Positions 44,195 through 53,913 are shown, counted from the first letter of the stretch. The stretch is DNA of 64,000 bases from Streptomyces toyocaensis (GCF_000725125.1 NZ_JFCB01000026.1:1-64000), one strand, 5' to 3'. Program-made: numbers and translations. Notes: generated by a model from the sequence alone, not told the origin.

Positions 44195-44556
44195 GGCATC
44201 ACGATACGACTCCGTCGCGTGGCACCGACCCGGACCGCACGGACCACGACCGGGCCGAGCCGTCCCGTCCGCCGGGTGCGGAACGCACCGAACGGGAGCT
44301 GCGCGACGCCCTGCGGGCGCTGGCCGGCGGGGTGCTGCCGGACCCCGACGCCTACCGCACGGCGCGCGGTGAGTGGCTGCGCCGGGAACGCCGGCGGCGG
44401 CTCGTCCTCACCGTGCTCGTCGCCGTCGTCTTCGCGCTGGCCACGCTGATCGGCCTGTGGGTCCTCAACCAGGCTCCCTCGGACCCCGGTGTCATCTTCT
44501 CCGGCGACGGTGCCGCGGCGGCCGACGGTCCGTCATCCCCGCGGCCGGGGCCCTGA
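44191..44556 (+). CDS. Small membrane protein, possible anti-sigma factor
   Basis: A 121-residue protein with a long hydrophilic cytoplasmic part (ERELRDALRALAGGVLPDPDAYRTARGEW), a basic stop RRERRRR, one helix (LVLTVLVAVVFALATLIGLWVL) and a short extracytoplasmic tail. It overlaps the sigma gene by four bases. This size and topology fit an anti-sigma factor, but there is no zinc HxxxCxxC motif, so the role is inferred from position. Confidence 0.65.
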   Translation: MRHHDTTPSRGTDPDRTDHDRAEPSRPPGAERTERELRDALRALAGGVLPDPDAYRTARGEWLRRERRRRLVLTVLVAVVFALATLIGLWVLNQAPSDPGVIFSGDGAAAADGPSSPRPGP

Positions 44557-44589
44557 TTGCGGCCCCCTTCGGCCGGGAACCCGCACTCC

Positions 44590-46371
44590 GTGCACCGTAT
44601 CGAGGACTACGCGCTCATCGGCGACGAACAGACCGCTGCCCTGGTGGGCGCGGACGGCTCGGTCGACTGGCTCTGCCTGCCCCGCTTCGACTCGGCGGCC
44701 TGCTTCGCCCGGCTGCTCGGGGACGAGGACAACGGGCACTGGCGGATCGCACCGGCCGGTGCGGACCGGTGCACCCGGCGCTCCTACCGCGAGGACACCC
44801 TCGTCCTGGACACCGAGTGGGAGACCCCGCAGGGGGCGGTGCTGGTCACCGACCTGATGCCGCAGCGCCACGAAGCACCCGACCTGGTGCGGATCGTGCA
44901 GGGCGTACGGGGTGAGGTGACCGTCCGCAGCACGCTCCGGCTGCGTTTCGACTACGGCTCGGTGGTGCCCTGGGTGCGCAGGGAGGACGGGCACCGGGTG
45001 GCGGTGGCCGGACCGGACTCGGCGTGGCTGCGGAGCGTGCCGGAGGTGCCCACCTGGGGCGAGGACCGTTCCACCGTCTCGGAGTTCACGGTGAAGGAGG
45101 GCGAGCGGGTCGCGTTCGTGCTCACCTGGCACCCCTCCCACGAGCCGCGCCCCGCACTGGTCGACCCGTACTCCTCGCTGCGGCAGAGCGTGGAGGACTG
45201 GCGCGCCTGGGCGGCGCACTGCTGTTACGACGGCCCGTACCGGGACGCGGTCGTCCGGTCGCTGATCACGCTCAAGGCGCTCACCTACCGCCCGACGGGC
45301 GGCATCGTCGCCGCGCCCACCACGTCGCTGCCGGAGGAGCCGGGCGGGGTGCGCAACTGGGACTACCGGTTCTGCTGGCTGCGCGACTCGACGCTGACCC
45401 TGAAGGCGCTGCTGGCCGCCGGGTACCAGGGCGAGGCGGAGGCCTGGCGCAACTGGCTGCTCCGCGCGGTGGCCGGCGACCCGGCGGACCTCCAGATCAT
45501 GTACGGGCTCGCGGGCGAGCGGCGCCTGCCGGAGTTCGAGGTGCCGTGGCTGTCGGGCTTCGGCGGCGCCACGCCGGTCCGGGTGGGCAACGACGCGGTC
45601 AACCAGCTCCAGCTGGACGTGTACGGAGAGGTCGTGGACTCCCTCACCCTGGCCCGGCGCTCGGGGCTGTCCGCGCAACCGGACGTGTGGGCGCTGCAGT
45701 CGGTGCTGCTGGAGTTCCTGCGCACGGCCTGGCGGCAGCCGGACGAAGGACTGTGGGAGGTGCGCAGCCGCCGCCGGCACTTCGTGCACTCCAAGGTCAT
45801 GGTGTGGGTGGCCGCCGACCGCGCGGTGCGCGCCATGGAGGACGACCCGGACCTCGAGGGGGACCTGGACGGCTGGCGGGAGCTACGGGACGAGGTGCAC
45901 CGGGAGGTGTGCGCCAAGGGGTACGACCCCGAGCGGAACACCTTCACGCAGTCCTACGGCTCGCGCGAACTCGACGCCGCGCTGCTGCTGATCCCCCGGG
46001 TGGGGTTCCTGCCGCCCGACGACCCCCGGGTGCTCGGCACCATCGAGGCGGTCCGCGCGGAACTGGGGCAGGACGGGCTGGTGCGCCGCTACACCCCGGA
46101 CGCCGGTCCCGTCGACGGGCTGCCGGGACAGGAGGGCACGTTCCTGGTGTGCTCCTTCTGGCTGGCGGACGCCCTGCACATGACCGGGCGGACGAAGGAG
46201 GCACGCGCACTGTTCGAACGGCTGCTGGGGCTCGCCAACGACGTGGGTCTGCTGGCGGAGGAGTACGACCCGGTCGGCGGCCGGCTGCTGGGCAACTTCC
46301 CGCAGGCGTTCAGCCACATCGGCCTGGTGAACACCGCCCTCGCCCTGTTCACGGACGAGGGGGCAGGATAG
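44590..46371 (+). CDS. Glycoside hydrolase family 15 protein
   Basis: A GH15 (glucoamylase/trehalase type) enzyme of 593 residues from the GTG at 44590 (VHRIEDYALIGDEQTAALVG). The N-terminal beta domain with GSVDWLCLPRFDSAACFARLLG is followed by the (alpha/alpha)6 barrel containing NWDYRFCWLRDSTLTLKALL and, toward the end, EEYDPVGGRLLGNFPQAFSHIGLVN. There is no signal peptide, so it is intracellular; actinobacterial members often hydrolyse trehalose. A TTG at 44557 directly after the previous stop is a less likely start. It continues the overlapping gene run. Confidence 0.9.
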   Translation: MHRIEDYALIGDEQTAALVGADGSVDWLCLPRFDSAACFARLLGDEDNGHWRIAPAGADRCTRRSYREDTLVLDTEWETPQGAVLVTDLMPQRHEAPDLVRIVQGVRGEVTVRSTLRLRFDYGSVVPWVRREDGHRVAVAGPDSAWLRSVPEVPTWGEDRSTVSEFTVKEGERVAFVLTWHPSHEPRPALVDPYSSLRQSVEDWRAWAAHCCYDGPYRDAVVRSLITLKALTYRPTGGIVAAPTTSLPEEPGGVRNWDYRFCWLRDSTLTLKALLAAGYQGEAEAWRNWLLRAVAGDPADLQIMYGLAGERRLPEFEVPWLSGFGGATPVRVGNDAVNQLQLDVYGEVVDSLTLARRSGLSAQPDVWALQSVLLEFLRTAWRQPDEGLWEVRSRRRHFVHSKVMVWVAADRAVRAMEDDPDLEGDLDGWRELRDEVHREVCAKGYDPERNTFTQSYGSRELDAALLLIPRVGFLPPDDPRVLGTIEAVRAELGQDGLVRRYTPDAGPVDGLPGQEGTFLVCSFWLADALHMTGRTKEARALFERLLGLANDVGLLAEEYDPVGGRLLGNFPQAFSHIGLVNTALALFTDEGAG

Positions 46372-46375
46372 GGAC

Positions 46376-47131
46376 ATGGATCTTGGACTGAAGGACCGGG
46401 TGTACGTCGTCACCGGGGCGACCCGCGGGCTGGGCCACGCCTGCGCGCGGGAGCTCGTCACCGACGGCGCGAAGGTGGTCGTCACGGGGCGGGAGGAGGA
46501 GTCCGTCGCTCGGGCGGCGTCCGCGCTGGGGCCGCACGCGGCCGGGGTGGCCGTCGACAACGCCGACCCTCAGGCGCCGGCGCTGCTGATCGCGACCGCG
46601 CGGGAGCGGTTCGGGCGCTTCGACGGCGTCCTCGTCAGCGTCGGCGGGCCACCGCCGGGCTTCGTCGCCGACACCACCGACGAGCAGTGGCAGTCGGCGT
46701 TCGAGACGGTGTTCCTGGGCGCCGTGCGGATGGCCCGGGCGGCCGCGGCCGAGCTGGGCGAAGGGGGTGTCATCGGATTCGTGCTGTCGGGGTCGGTGCA
46801 CGAGCCGATCCCCGGACTGACCATTTCCAACGGGCTGCGGCCCGGGCTGGCCGGGTTCGCCAAGTCGCTGGCGGACGAGCTGGGGCCGCGCGGGGTGCGG
46901 GTGGTGGGGCTGCTGCCGGGGCGTGTCGACACGGACCGGGTGCGGCAACTGGACGCGATGTCCGCGGACCCCGAGGCCACACGGCAGGCCGCGGAGTCAC
47001 GTATTCCGCTGCGGCGGTACGGGACGCCGGAGGAGTTCGGGCGGACGGCGGCGTTCCTGCTGTCGCCAGCGGCGTCCTACGTGACCGGCGTGATGCTGCC
47101 GGTGGACGGCGGTTTCCGGCACGGGTTCTGA
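46376..47131 (+). CDS. SDR-family protein lacking the YxxxK motif
   Basis: A 251-residue short-chain dehydrogenase fold: TGATRGLGHACARELV nucleotide motif and the C-terminal VTGVMLPVDGGFRHGF. Where the catalytic YxxxK should stand (after the Ser in VLSGSVHEPIPG) the chain reads LTISNGLRPGLAGFAKSLADELG, with no Tyr/Lys pair at the right spacing. This motif is shared by a known atypical SDR group, so it may be an NAD(P)-binding non-classical reductase. It starts four bases after the GH15 stop. Convergent with AmaP. Confidence 0.85.
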   Translation: MDLGLKDRVYVVTGATRGLGHACARELVTDGAKVVVTGREEESVARAASALGPHAAGVAVDNADPQAPALLIATARERFGRFDGVLVSVGGPPPGFVADTTDEQWQSAFETVFLGAVRMARAAAAELGEGGVIGFVLSGSVHEPIPGLTISNGLRPGLAGFAKSLADELGPRGVRVVGLLPGRVDTDRVRQLDAMSADPEATRQAAESRIPLRRYGTPEEFGRTAAFLLSPAASYVTGVMLPVDGGFRHGF

Positions 47132-47139
47132 TCAACGGG

Positions 47140-47718
47140 TCAGCCGACGCGTTGCGGGCCGTGTTTCACCGCGCGCAGGCGGGCCTCGGTCGGGAGGGCG
47201 GTCAGGCCCGCCGAGTCGCGGGCGTGGGTCAGGGCGCCCGTGGCGAGGGTGTGCAGGGCGGTGCCCGGGTCCACATGGGGTTCCAGGGTGAGGCGTACCC
47301 GGGTTCTCGGGCTGCTGCGGCGGCCGGTGAGCAGGACGCGGGCCTGCGCGACGCCGTCCAGCCGGTCCGCCTCCTCGGCGAGGACGTGCTCCAGGGCCCG
47401 GCCCCGGAGTGCGGCGCCCTCCCCGTCGCCCGTGTCGACCAGGATCTCGGTCAGGCGCCGCCGGCGCAGGACCGCGACCAGCCACCACAAGCAGAGCAGG
47501 ACCACGACCGCGAGCGCGGCGATGACGACCGGCCACCACCAGCCCTCGTCCCGCCACCGGGTCCGCTCGGCCTCGCTCAGCAGGACGTCGTGCCGCCCGT
47601 GGTGCAGCCACCAGGAGGGCGCCGGCGCGCCCAGCCCGATCGCCAGCACGGACCCGCCGAGACCGATCAGCACCAGGCCCGCGATCGCGAGCAGTACGCG
47701 GTTGACACCTCTGAGCAC
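47140..47718 (-). CDS. amaP: AmaP-like envelope stress anchor protein
   Basis: A 192-residue protein with two N-terminal membrane helices (VLLAIAGLVLIGLGGSVLAIGL and WPVVIAALAVVVLLCLWWLVAVL) around an extracytoplasmic loop, and a C-terminal cytoplasmic domain with an Asp23-like fold pattern (RVRLTLEPHVDPGTALHTL). In Gram-positives AmaP anchors Asp23/Gls24 proteins to the membrane. GTG start at 47718, two bases after the upstream gene stop. It is last in a five-gene minus-strand operon. Confidence 0.88.
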   Translation of the reverse strand: MLRGVNRVLLAIAGLVLIGLGGSVLAIGLGAPAPSWWLHHGRHDVLLSEAERTRWRDEGWWWPVVIAALAVVVLLCLWWLVAVLRRRRLTEILVDTGDGEGAALRGRALEHVLAEEADRLDGVAQARVLLTGRRSSPRTRVRLTLEPHVDPGTALHTLATGALTHARDSAGLTALPTEARLRAVKHGPQRVG

Positions 47719-47720
47719 CG

Positions 47721-48350
47721 CTACCGTCCCTTCTTGCCGGGTCGCCGCACGCGCAGCGACAGCCTGGGCGGCCGGGCCAGGCCCAGTCCCTCGACCGCGT
47801 CCTCGAGCACCGCGGTCATGTCCGCCCGCACATCGCCCAGTTCGCGGAAGTGCGACTCCGCGCGGACATCGGCGCGGGCGCGCCCCACCCTGACCCGCAC
47901 CGACTGGACGCCGGCCACCTCCACGGCCCGGTCCCGCAGCACCGTCGCGGCGGCGTCGCGGTCCAGTCCCGCGCGTACGTCGGGATGGGAGCGGCGCATC
48001 GGGAGCAGGGAACGCAGGCCGGGCGTCACCGCGAGCAGGAACAGCCAGAGTCCGAGCGCGGCGGCGACGGCGGCGCCGGTGAGCACCCAGACGTCGTCCA
48101 GGGGCCGTTCGGCGAGTTGCCGGGCCAGCTCCCGGCGCCAGCTCATCCCGGCACGGCCGGCGCGCACCGCGACGATGTCGTACAGGAACGCGCCCGCGAT
48201 CACCAGGGTCACCAGCGCGAGCACGCCGGCGGGGACCCGTCGGGCCGACCAGAAGCGCCGCTGCCCGCCGTCGCTCCCGCCGTCCCCGCCGGCTCCGTCA
48301 CCGGCGGGCGGGGGACTCTTCTCCAGGACCGTGCCCCGGAGTTCGCTCAT
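47721..48350 (-). CDS. DUF6286-type membrane protein of the Asp23/AmaP operon
   Basis: A 209-residue protein with a Gly/Pro-rich start, two membrane helices (VPAGVLALVTLVIAGAFLYDIVAV and VLTGAAVAAALGLWLFLLAV) and a C-terminal domain (AVEVAGVQSVRVRVGRARADVRAES) that again looks like an Asp23-type module. The ATG at 48350 overlaps the preceding Asp23 gene's stop in ATGA. It resembles AmaP in layout; a common origin is inferred. Confidence 0.82.
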   Translation of the reverse strand: MSELRGTVLEKSPPPAGDGAGGDGGSDGGQRRFWSARRVPAGVLALVTLVIAGAFLYDIVAVRAGRAGMSWRRELARQLAERPLDDVWVLTGAAVAAALGLWLFLLAVTPGLRSLLPMRRSHPDVRAGLDRDAAATVLRDRAVEVAGVQSVRVRVGRARADVRAESHFRELGDVRADMTAVLEDAVEGLGLARPPRLSLRVRRPGKKGR

Positions 48351-48730
48351 CGCGTCCTCCCGGGGCCCGCGCCGGGCGCGGCCGCCAGGTGCAGCCGCTC
48401 CACCTGGACGACGACCTCCGGCACGGCCATGCCCGCCAGGGAGCGCACCCGGTCGACCACCCGGCGCCGCACCTGTGCGCACCGGCCGCCGATGTCGCCC
48501 GGGTAGACCAGTTCGACGTGCACGCGCACCCGGGCGGTGTCGTGGTGCACGGCCACGCTCGCGTGCGGTGGTGCGGCGCCGGGCGGCAGGACGCCGACCG
48601 CCTCACGGGCGGCCTGCGAGGCGATCTTCGCGACCACCCGGTCGGCGATCCTGGTCGCCCCGCGCTCGCCCGGCGCGACGGCGGCGGGGCTCCCGCCGAG
48701 TCCGACGGTTCCCGTGCTCACGGTCGTCAC
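48347..48730 (-). CDS. Asp23/Gls24 family protein (copy 2)
   Basis: A 127-residue Asp23/Gls24 protein: RIADRVVAKIASQAAREAVGVL, SVAVHHDTARVRVHVELVYPGDIG and VRSLAGMAVPEVVVQVERLHLA follow the family's helix-strand pattern. The GTG start at 48730 overlaps the upstream gene's stop in GTGA and its own stop overlaps the DUF6286 start. These proteins coat the inner membrane through AmaP under envelope or alkaline stress. Confidence 0.9.
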   Translation of the reverse strand: MTTVSTGTVGLGGSPAAVAPGERGATRIADRVVAKIASQAAREAVGVLPPGAAPPHASVAVHHDTARVRVHVELVYPGDIGGRCAQVRRRVVDRVRSLAGMAVPEVVVQVERLHLAAAPGAGPGRTR

Positions 48731-48912
48731 CGCCGCCGCTCGCCGCGGGAGCGGAAGAAGTCGCCGGGTTCCAGGTCCCCCTCGAGGAACCGCCCGACGA
48801 CGAAACCGACCGCTCCCAGGGCCGCCACCAGCAGGAAGGCCCCGAATCCGCCGAAGTATCCGGCGAAGCCCAGCGCCATGCCGGCGATCATGCCGACCAC
48901 TGCTGTGTTCAT
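48727..48912 (-). CDS. Small two-helix membrane protein of the Asp23 operon
   Basis: A 61-residue protein with two closely spaced hydrophobic stretches (VVGMIAGMALGFAGYFGGFGAFLLVAALGAVGFVVG, split by Gly-rich turns) and a charged tail (EPGDFFRSRGERRR). It begins MNTAVVGM. It lies between the two Asp23 genes with a four-base overlap to the second, as is usual for DUF2273-like small membrane proteins of these operons. Confidence 0.83.
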   Translation of the reverse strand: MNTAVVGMIAGMALGFAGYFGGFGAFLLVAALGAVGFVVGRFLEGDLEPGDFFRSRGERRR

Positions 48913-48937
48913 GGTGCGCTCCTCCGCTCACCCGGCC

Positions 48938-49429
48938 TCACTGGAGGCGGCTCTCCGGTTCCTCGTCCTCCTCGTCGGGGAGCTTCACGTCGCTCACCGC
49001 GATGTTGACCTCGACCACTTCCAGGCCGGTCATCCGCTCGACCGCGGCGATGACGTTCTCCCGGACGTCCCTGGCGACGTCGGCGATGGACACGCCGTAG
49101 TCGACGACGATCTCCAGGTCGAGCGCGGTCTGCACCTCGCCGACCTCGGCCTTCACGCCGCGCGTCACCGACTTGGAGCCGCCCGGCACGCGGTCGCGTA
49201 CGGCTCCGAAGGTCCGCGACAGCCCGCTGCCCATCGCGTGGACACCGAACACGTCCCGGGCGGCCATTCCGGCGATCTTCTCCACCACGCCGTCGGCGAT
49301 GGTGGTGCGGCCGCGGGTGGCGGGGTCACCGCCGCCGCGCCGGGTCCCCTGACCCTTGCGCGCGCTCTCCACGGGGTTCTTCTCGGCGTCGGGGGCCCGT
49401 ACCGGGCCTCCCTCGGTCCTGTCGGTCAT
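48938..49429 (-). CDS. Asp23/Gls24 envelope stress protein (copy 1)
   Basis: A 163-residue Asp23/Gls24 protein and first gene of the operon. After a disordered charged start (about 1-40) come TTIADGVVEKIAGMAARDVFGVHAMG, ALDLEIVVDYGVSIADVARDVRENVIAAVERMTGLEVVEVNIAVSDVKLP and an acidic tail. The ATG at 49429 begins MTDRTEGGPVR. An 86-base region divides it from the divergent gene at 49516, so both promoters are compressed there. Confidence 0.94.
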   Translation of the reverse strand: MTDRTEGGPVRAPDAEKNPVESARKGQGTRRGGGDPATRGRTTIADGVVEKIAGMAARDVFGVHAMGSGLSRTFGAVRDRVPGGSKSVTRGVKAEVGEVQTALDLEIVVDYGVSIADVARDVRENVIAAVERMTGLEVVEVNIAVSDVKLPDEEDEEPESRLQ

Positions 49430-49515
49430 CGCCGTACGTCCCTTCGGTCGTCCTCCTTCGACAACCGTAAGCACGGTTGCCCGGCACCGCGCCAGGAATA
49501 CGGCAGGCTGGGGGA

Positions 49516-50241
49516 GTGACGGCGGACCGATGGACGCAAGCGGTACGGCAACAGGTGGGGCTCGGCAGGATCGTGCCCCTGGGAGGACCGCGCGACGGCG
49601 CGTGGATCGCGGAGCGGGCGGCGGCGGTGCTGCTGCGGCGCGCGGCGGCGCGGGCCGCGCCCGGCGTGCGCTTGGACGGCCTGCGGATCGGGCGCGCACA
49701 CGGCCCGCGGGAGGAGGTGGGCGAGCCGGTCGTACCGGCCCCGCCGAGCGCGTTGCCGCCGGGCCCGCTGCGGCTGGCCGCGGAGTTCGCGGCCACGGCG
49801 TCCCGGCCCCTGCCGGTCACGGCGTCGCTGCTGCGGACGGCGCTGGCCGAGGCGGCGGTGGAACGGATCGGGCTGGCCGTCACCCAGGTGGACCTGCGGG
49901 TGACGGAGTTGCTGGACACGGAGCCGTCGGCGCAGCCCGAGGCGCCGGTTCGGGAACCCGCCTCCGAGCCGCCGGGGCCCGGCGGCTCGGAGGCCGGACG
50001 GATCGCGGCAGCCGCGCTCGCCGTCCCGGGGGTGACCCGGCTGACGGGGACGCCGGGGCGCCCCGTCAGCCTGTCCGAGCACCCGGGCGGGGCGGCCCTG
50101 CCCCACCGTCACGCGCGCGTGGACCTCGCCGTCCGGTCGGATCACCACCCCCTGGAGGTGGCCCGGGCGGTCCGCACGGCCGTGGGGGCGTCACTGCCGG
50201 ACCGGCCGACGGTCGCCGTCCTGGTGACGGCACTCGACTGA
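49516..50241 (+). CDS. Divergent Asp23-like protein of unknown function
   Basis: A 241-residue Ala/Arg-rich cytosolic protein. The C-terminal third (RIAAAALAVPGVTRLTGTPG, RVDLAVRSDHHPLEVARAVRTAV, VAVLVTALD) and the middle (VTASLLRTALAEAAVERIGLAV, VDLRVTELLD) resemble Asp23/Gls24 strands and helices without strong identity, suggesting two degenerate Asp23-like modules. I believe homologues are sometimes annotated with an unrelated viral P10 name. The GTG at 49516 follows GGGGGAG closely. Divergent orientation to the Asp23 operon supports a link. Confidence 0.7.
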   Translation: MTADRWTQAVRQQVGLGRIVPLGGPRDGAWIAERAAAVLLRRAAARAAPGVRLDGLRIGRAHGPREEVGEPVVPAPPSALPPGPLRLAAEFAATASRPLPVTASLLRTALAEAAVERIGLAVTQVDLRVTELLDTEPSAQPEAPVREPASEPPGPGGSEAGRIAAAALAVPGVTRLTGTPGRPVSLSEHPGGAALPHRHARVDLAVRSDHHPLEVARAVRTAVGASLPDRPTVAVLVTALD

Positions 50242-50609
50242 CCGGCCGCGCACCGGCACGGGCGAGCGGTGCCGCCCGCCCCACGCGTGAGGGGCCGGGC
50301 GCCCCGTTCATCCAGGCGGGCCACGCCGTACCGTCCCGGCGTCGCCGTGGCCCGGCACGGCCGGACATCGGGCAGCGTCACTCCTGCTGCCGGGCTCCGG
50401 CCGCCCCCGGACGCCAGGACCCACCACCGGCGAACTCCTGGCACCCACCGGACACCAAGACCCGCCACCACCGAGATCCCAAGACCCCGCCGGGACGCCG
50501 GAACCCGCCACCACCGAGGTGCCAGGCGCCCGCCCGGACGCGGGGACCGCCGGTGGCGGGCAACGGGCAGCGCCGCTCCGAGGTGCCGGGACCGGGCGTC
50601 GTCCGTCCG
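50242..50609. other. Gene-free interval with a weak direct repeat
   Basis: No believable coding frame is seen. Around 50460-50525 the block ACCCGCCACCACCGAG occurs twice (near 50459 and 50504) among related GACACCAAGACCC and GACGCCGGAACCC segments, a degenerate repeat of about 45 bases. It separates the Asp23-like gene from the convergent enoyl-CoA hydratase and may just be decayed spacer. Confidence 0.5.
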
Positions 50610-51413
50610 CTATTCGCCGAGACCGGCCAGGTCGCGCAGGCGGCGGGCCTGGGCCGCGCGTTCCGCCGCGCGCTGCTCCTCGTAGCCGCGGTCCCGGGCG
50701 CCGCGCAGGAGCGCCTTGGTCTCGATCACGGCGTTCCGGGGGGCGGCCAGCAGCGCCGCGGCGAGGTCCTGGACGGTCGCGTCCAGGTCGGCGGCGGGCA
50801 CGGCGAGGTTGGCCAGGCCGGTGTTCACGGACTCCTCGGCCGTGACGAAGCGCCCGGTGGCGCAGATCTCCAGCGCGCGGGCGTAGCCGACGAGGCTCAC
50901 CAGGGGGTGCGTGCCGGTCAGGTCGGGGACGAGACCGAGGCTGGTCTCGCGCATGGCGAACTGCACATCGTCCGCGACGACGCGCAGGTCACAGGCGAGG
51001 GCCAGCTGGAATCCGGCTCCGATGGCGTGTCCCTGCACAGCGGCGACGGACACGATGTCGCTGCGCCGCCACCAGGTGAAAGCCTCCTGGTAGACGGCGA
51101 TGGTGGCGTCCAGCTCGGCGTCGTCAGCGCGCGCGAGGTCGATGAACGACGGCTCGCCCTCGATCCCCTCGGGCGTGAGCATCTGCCGGTCGAGGCCGGC
51201 GGAGAAGGACTTGCCCTCCCCGCGCAGCACCACGACCCGGACCGAGCCGGGCAGCAGCCGGCCGGCCTCGGTCAGCGCCCGCCACAGAGCGGGGCTCTGC
51301 GCGTTGCGCTTGGCGGGGTTGGTCAGCGTCACCGTGGCGATCGCGTCGTCGACGGTGAGCCGTACGCCGTCCTTGTCGAGTACCGGACCGAGGTCCTGGG
51401 CGGACGAAGCCAT
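50610..51413 (-). CDS. Enoyl-CoA hydratase/isomerase family protein
   Basis: A 267-residue crotonase. The oxyanion-hole blocks are RGEGKSFSAGLDRQML and QGHAIGAGFQLALACDLRV; a candidate acid is in ETSLGLVPDLTGTHPL, where one of the two classical Glu residues appears replaced, common in paralogues. The ATG at 51413 gives the standard length. It stands alone; substrate is unknown. Confidence 0.9.
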   Translation of the reverse strand: MASSAQDLGPVLDKDGVRLTVDDAIATVTLTNPAKRNAQSPALWRALTEAGRLLPGSVRVVVLRGEGKSFSAGLDRQMLTPEGIEGEPSFIDLARADDAELDATIAVYQEAFTWWRRSDIVSVAAVQGHAIGAGFQLALACDLRVVADDVQFAMRETSLGLVPDLTGTHPLVSLVGYARALEICATGRFVTAEESVNTGLANLAVPAADLDATVQDLAAALLAAPRNAVIETKALLRGARDRGYEEQRAAERAAQARRLRDLAGLGE

Positions 51414-51518
51414 GGGGCGCCTCCGATGGGTGCGGTCATCTAAGTGACTGCACAGTAACCACCCGGCCGGCCGGTTGCCCGCCCGGGTGGTCACCATCGG
51501 GTTCCCGTGGCGCCGGGG

Positions 51519-51740
51519 TCAGGCCGAAGGGGCCTTTTTGCCCCGTGTCGCCCCGCCACGCCCTCGGAGCGTGACACCCGATTCGCTGAGCATGCGGTGC
51601 ACGAAGCCATACGAGCGGCCGGTCTCCTCGGCCAACGCCCGGATGCTCGCACCGGCGTCGTACTTCTTCTTCAGGTCTGCCGCGAGCTTGTCGCGCGCGG
51701 CGCCGGTCACCCGGCTGCCCTTCTTCAGAGTCTCGGCCAC
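51519..51740 (-). CDS. Small helix-turn-helix DNA-binding protein
   Basis: A 73-residue basic protein: KLAADLKKKYDAGASIRALAEETGRSYGFVHRMLSESGVTLRGRGG is a resolvase/transposase-like HTH with recognition helix SYGFVHRML, and the ends are Lys/Arg rich. The GTG at 51740 has GAGGAGG upstream; an ATG at 51785 would add 15 residues. I recall this family as a conserved small Streptomyces DNA-binding protein that may coat or mark AT-poor DNA; its targets are unknown. Confidence 0.85.
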   Translation of the reverse strand: MAETLKKGSRVTGAARDKLAADLKKKYDAGASIRALAEETGRSYGFVHRMLSESGVTLRGRGGATRGKKAPSA

Positions 51741-52102
51741 CCGTGCCTCCTCATGGGAAGTGCGCTCTGGTCTCCTCATGATCACCCCTCCCGGCCCTCA
51801 TGGCCACCCATTCGGCAAGGTCGATGAGACAAGATGGTGACGACGGGAGCGCGTCCGCACATACGGAATGAATGATTCCGGCGGGTGCCGCCGATACCTC
51901 CAATCGGGTTCTTCCGCGAAGTTCCAGGTCAGGCGGGGGCGGTCGCCGAGCTCCGGCCGTCAGGGGGCACGGCCACCGATTCGGTGGAGGACACACCTCG
52001 GGGTGAGGAGATCTCACACGAATGATGGATCACCGGTGGGCCGAATGATCCATACGCAGTGGATCACGCGTTCGGTCAACCGCGGCTGACCGCCGCCCCG
52101 GC
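51741..52102. other. Gene-free interval with GAATGAT/GGATCAC repeats
   Basis: The 362 bases between the HTH gene start and the ABC-F stop hold no believable gene. At about 52018-52072 the words GAATGAT (twice) and GGATCAC (twice) alternate, with ATGATCCAT complementary to ATGGATCA, so direct and inverted repeats overlap. Some of it must be promoter for the small HTH gene, which is transcribed away on the minus strand; an autoregulatory site is possible but not shown. Confidence 0.4.
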
Positions 52103-53701
<1,599 letters not shown>

Positions 53702-53758
53702 GGACAGACTCCAGGGCGGTGTGGGGTGGCGGTGGGCGGCTGAGGACGTTCCCGCCGT

Positions 53759-53791
53759 CTAATGCGCGAGGAGAATGGCCATGGGAGCCAT
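53759..53791 (-). promoter_or_regulatory. Candidate leader peptide of the ABC-F gene
   Basis: On the minus strand an ATG at 53791 (or a second at 53782) opens a short ORF, MAPMAILLAH or MAILLAH, ending at TAG 53759. TAGAAT at plus 53790-53795 is placed as a -10 box right in front, which would make the message nearly leaderless from the second ATG. Such ORFs ahead of ABC-F genes often sense stalled ribosomes. There is no clear -35 box. The intervening 57 bases are GC-rich and could fold. Confidence 0.45.
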
Positions 53792-53913
53792 TCTAACGGG
53801 GCGGTGCAAGCGCTTTTCCGCGCGCGGACGTCCCGGGGGGTGTCGGTCCCCGGTGTCAGACTGGGCGGCGGGGGGACATTCCGGTGCACGCGAGACACAG
53901 GGAAGTGATCGCC

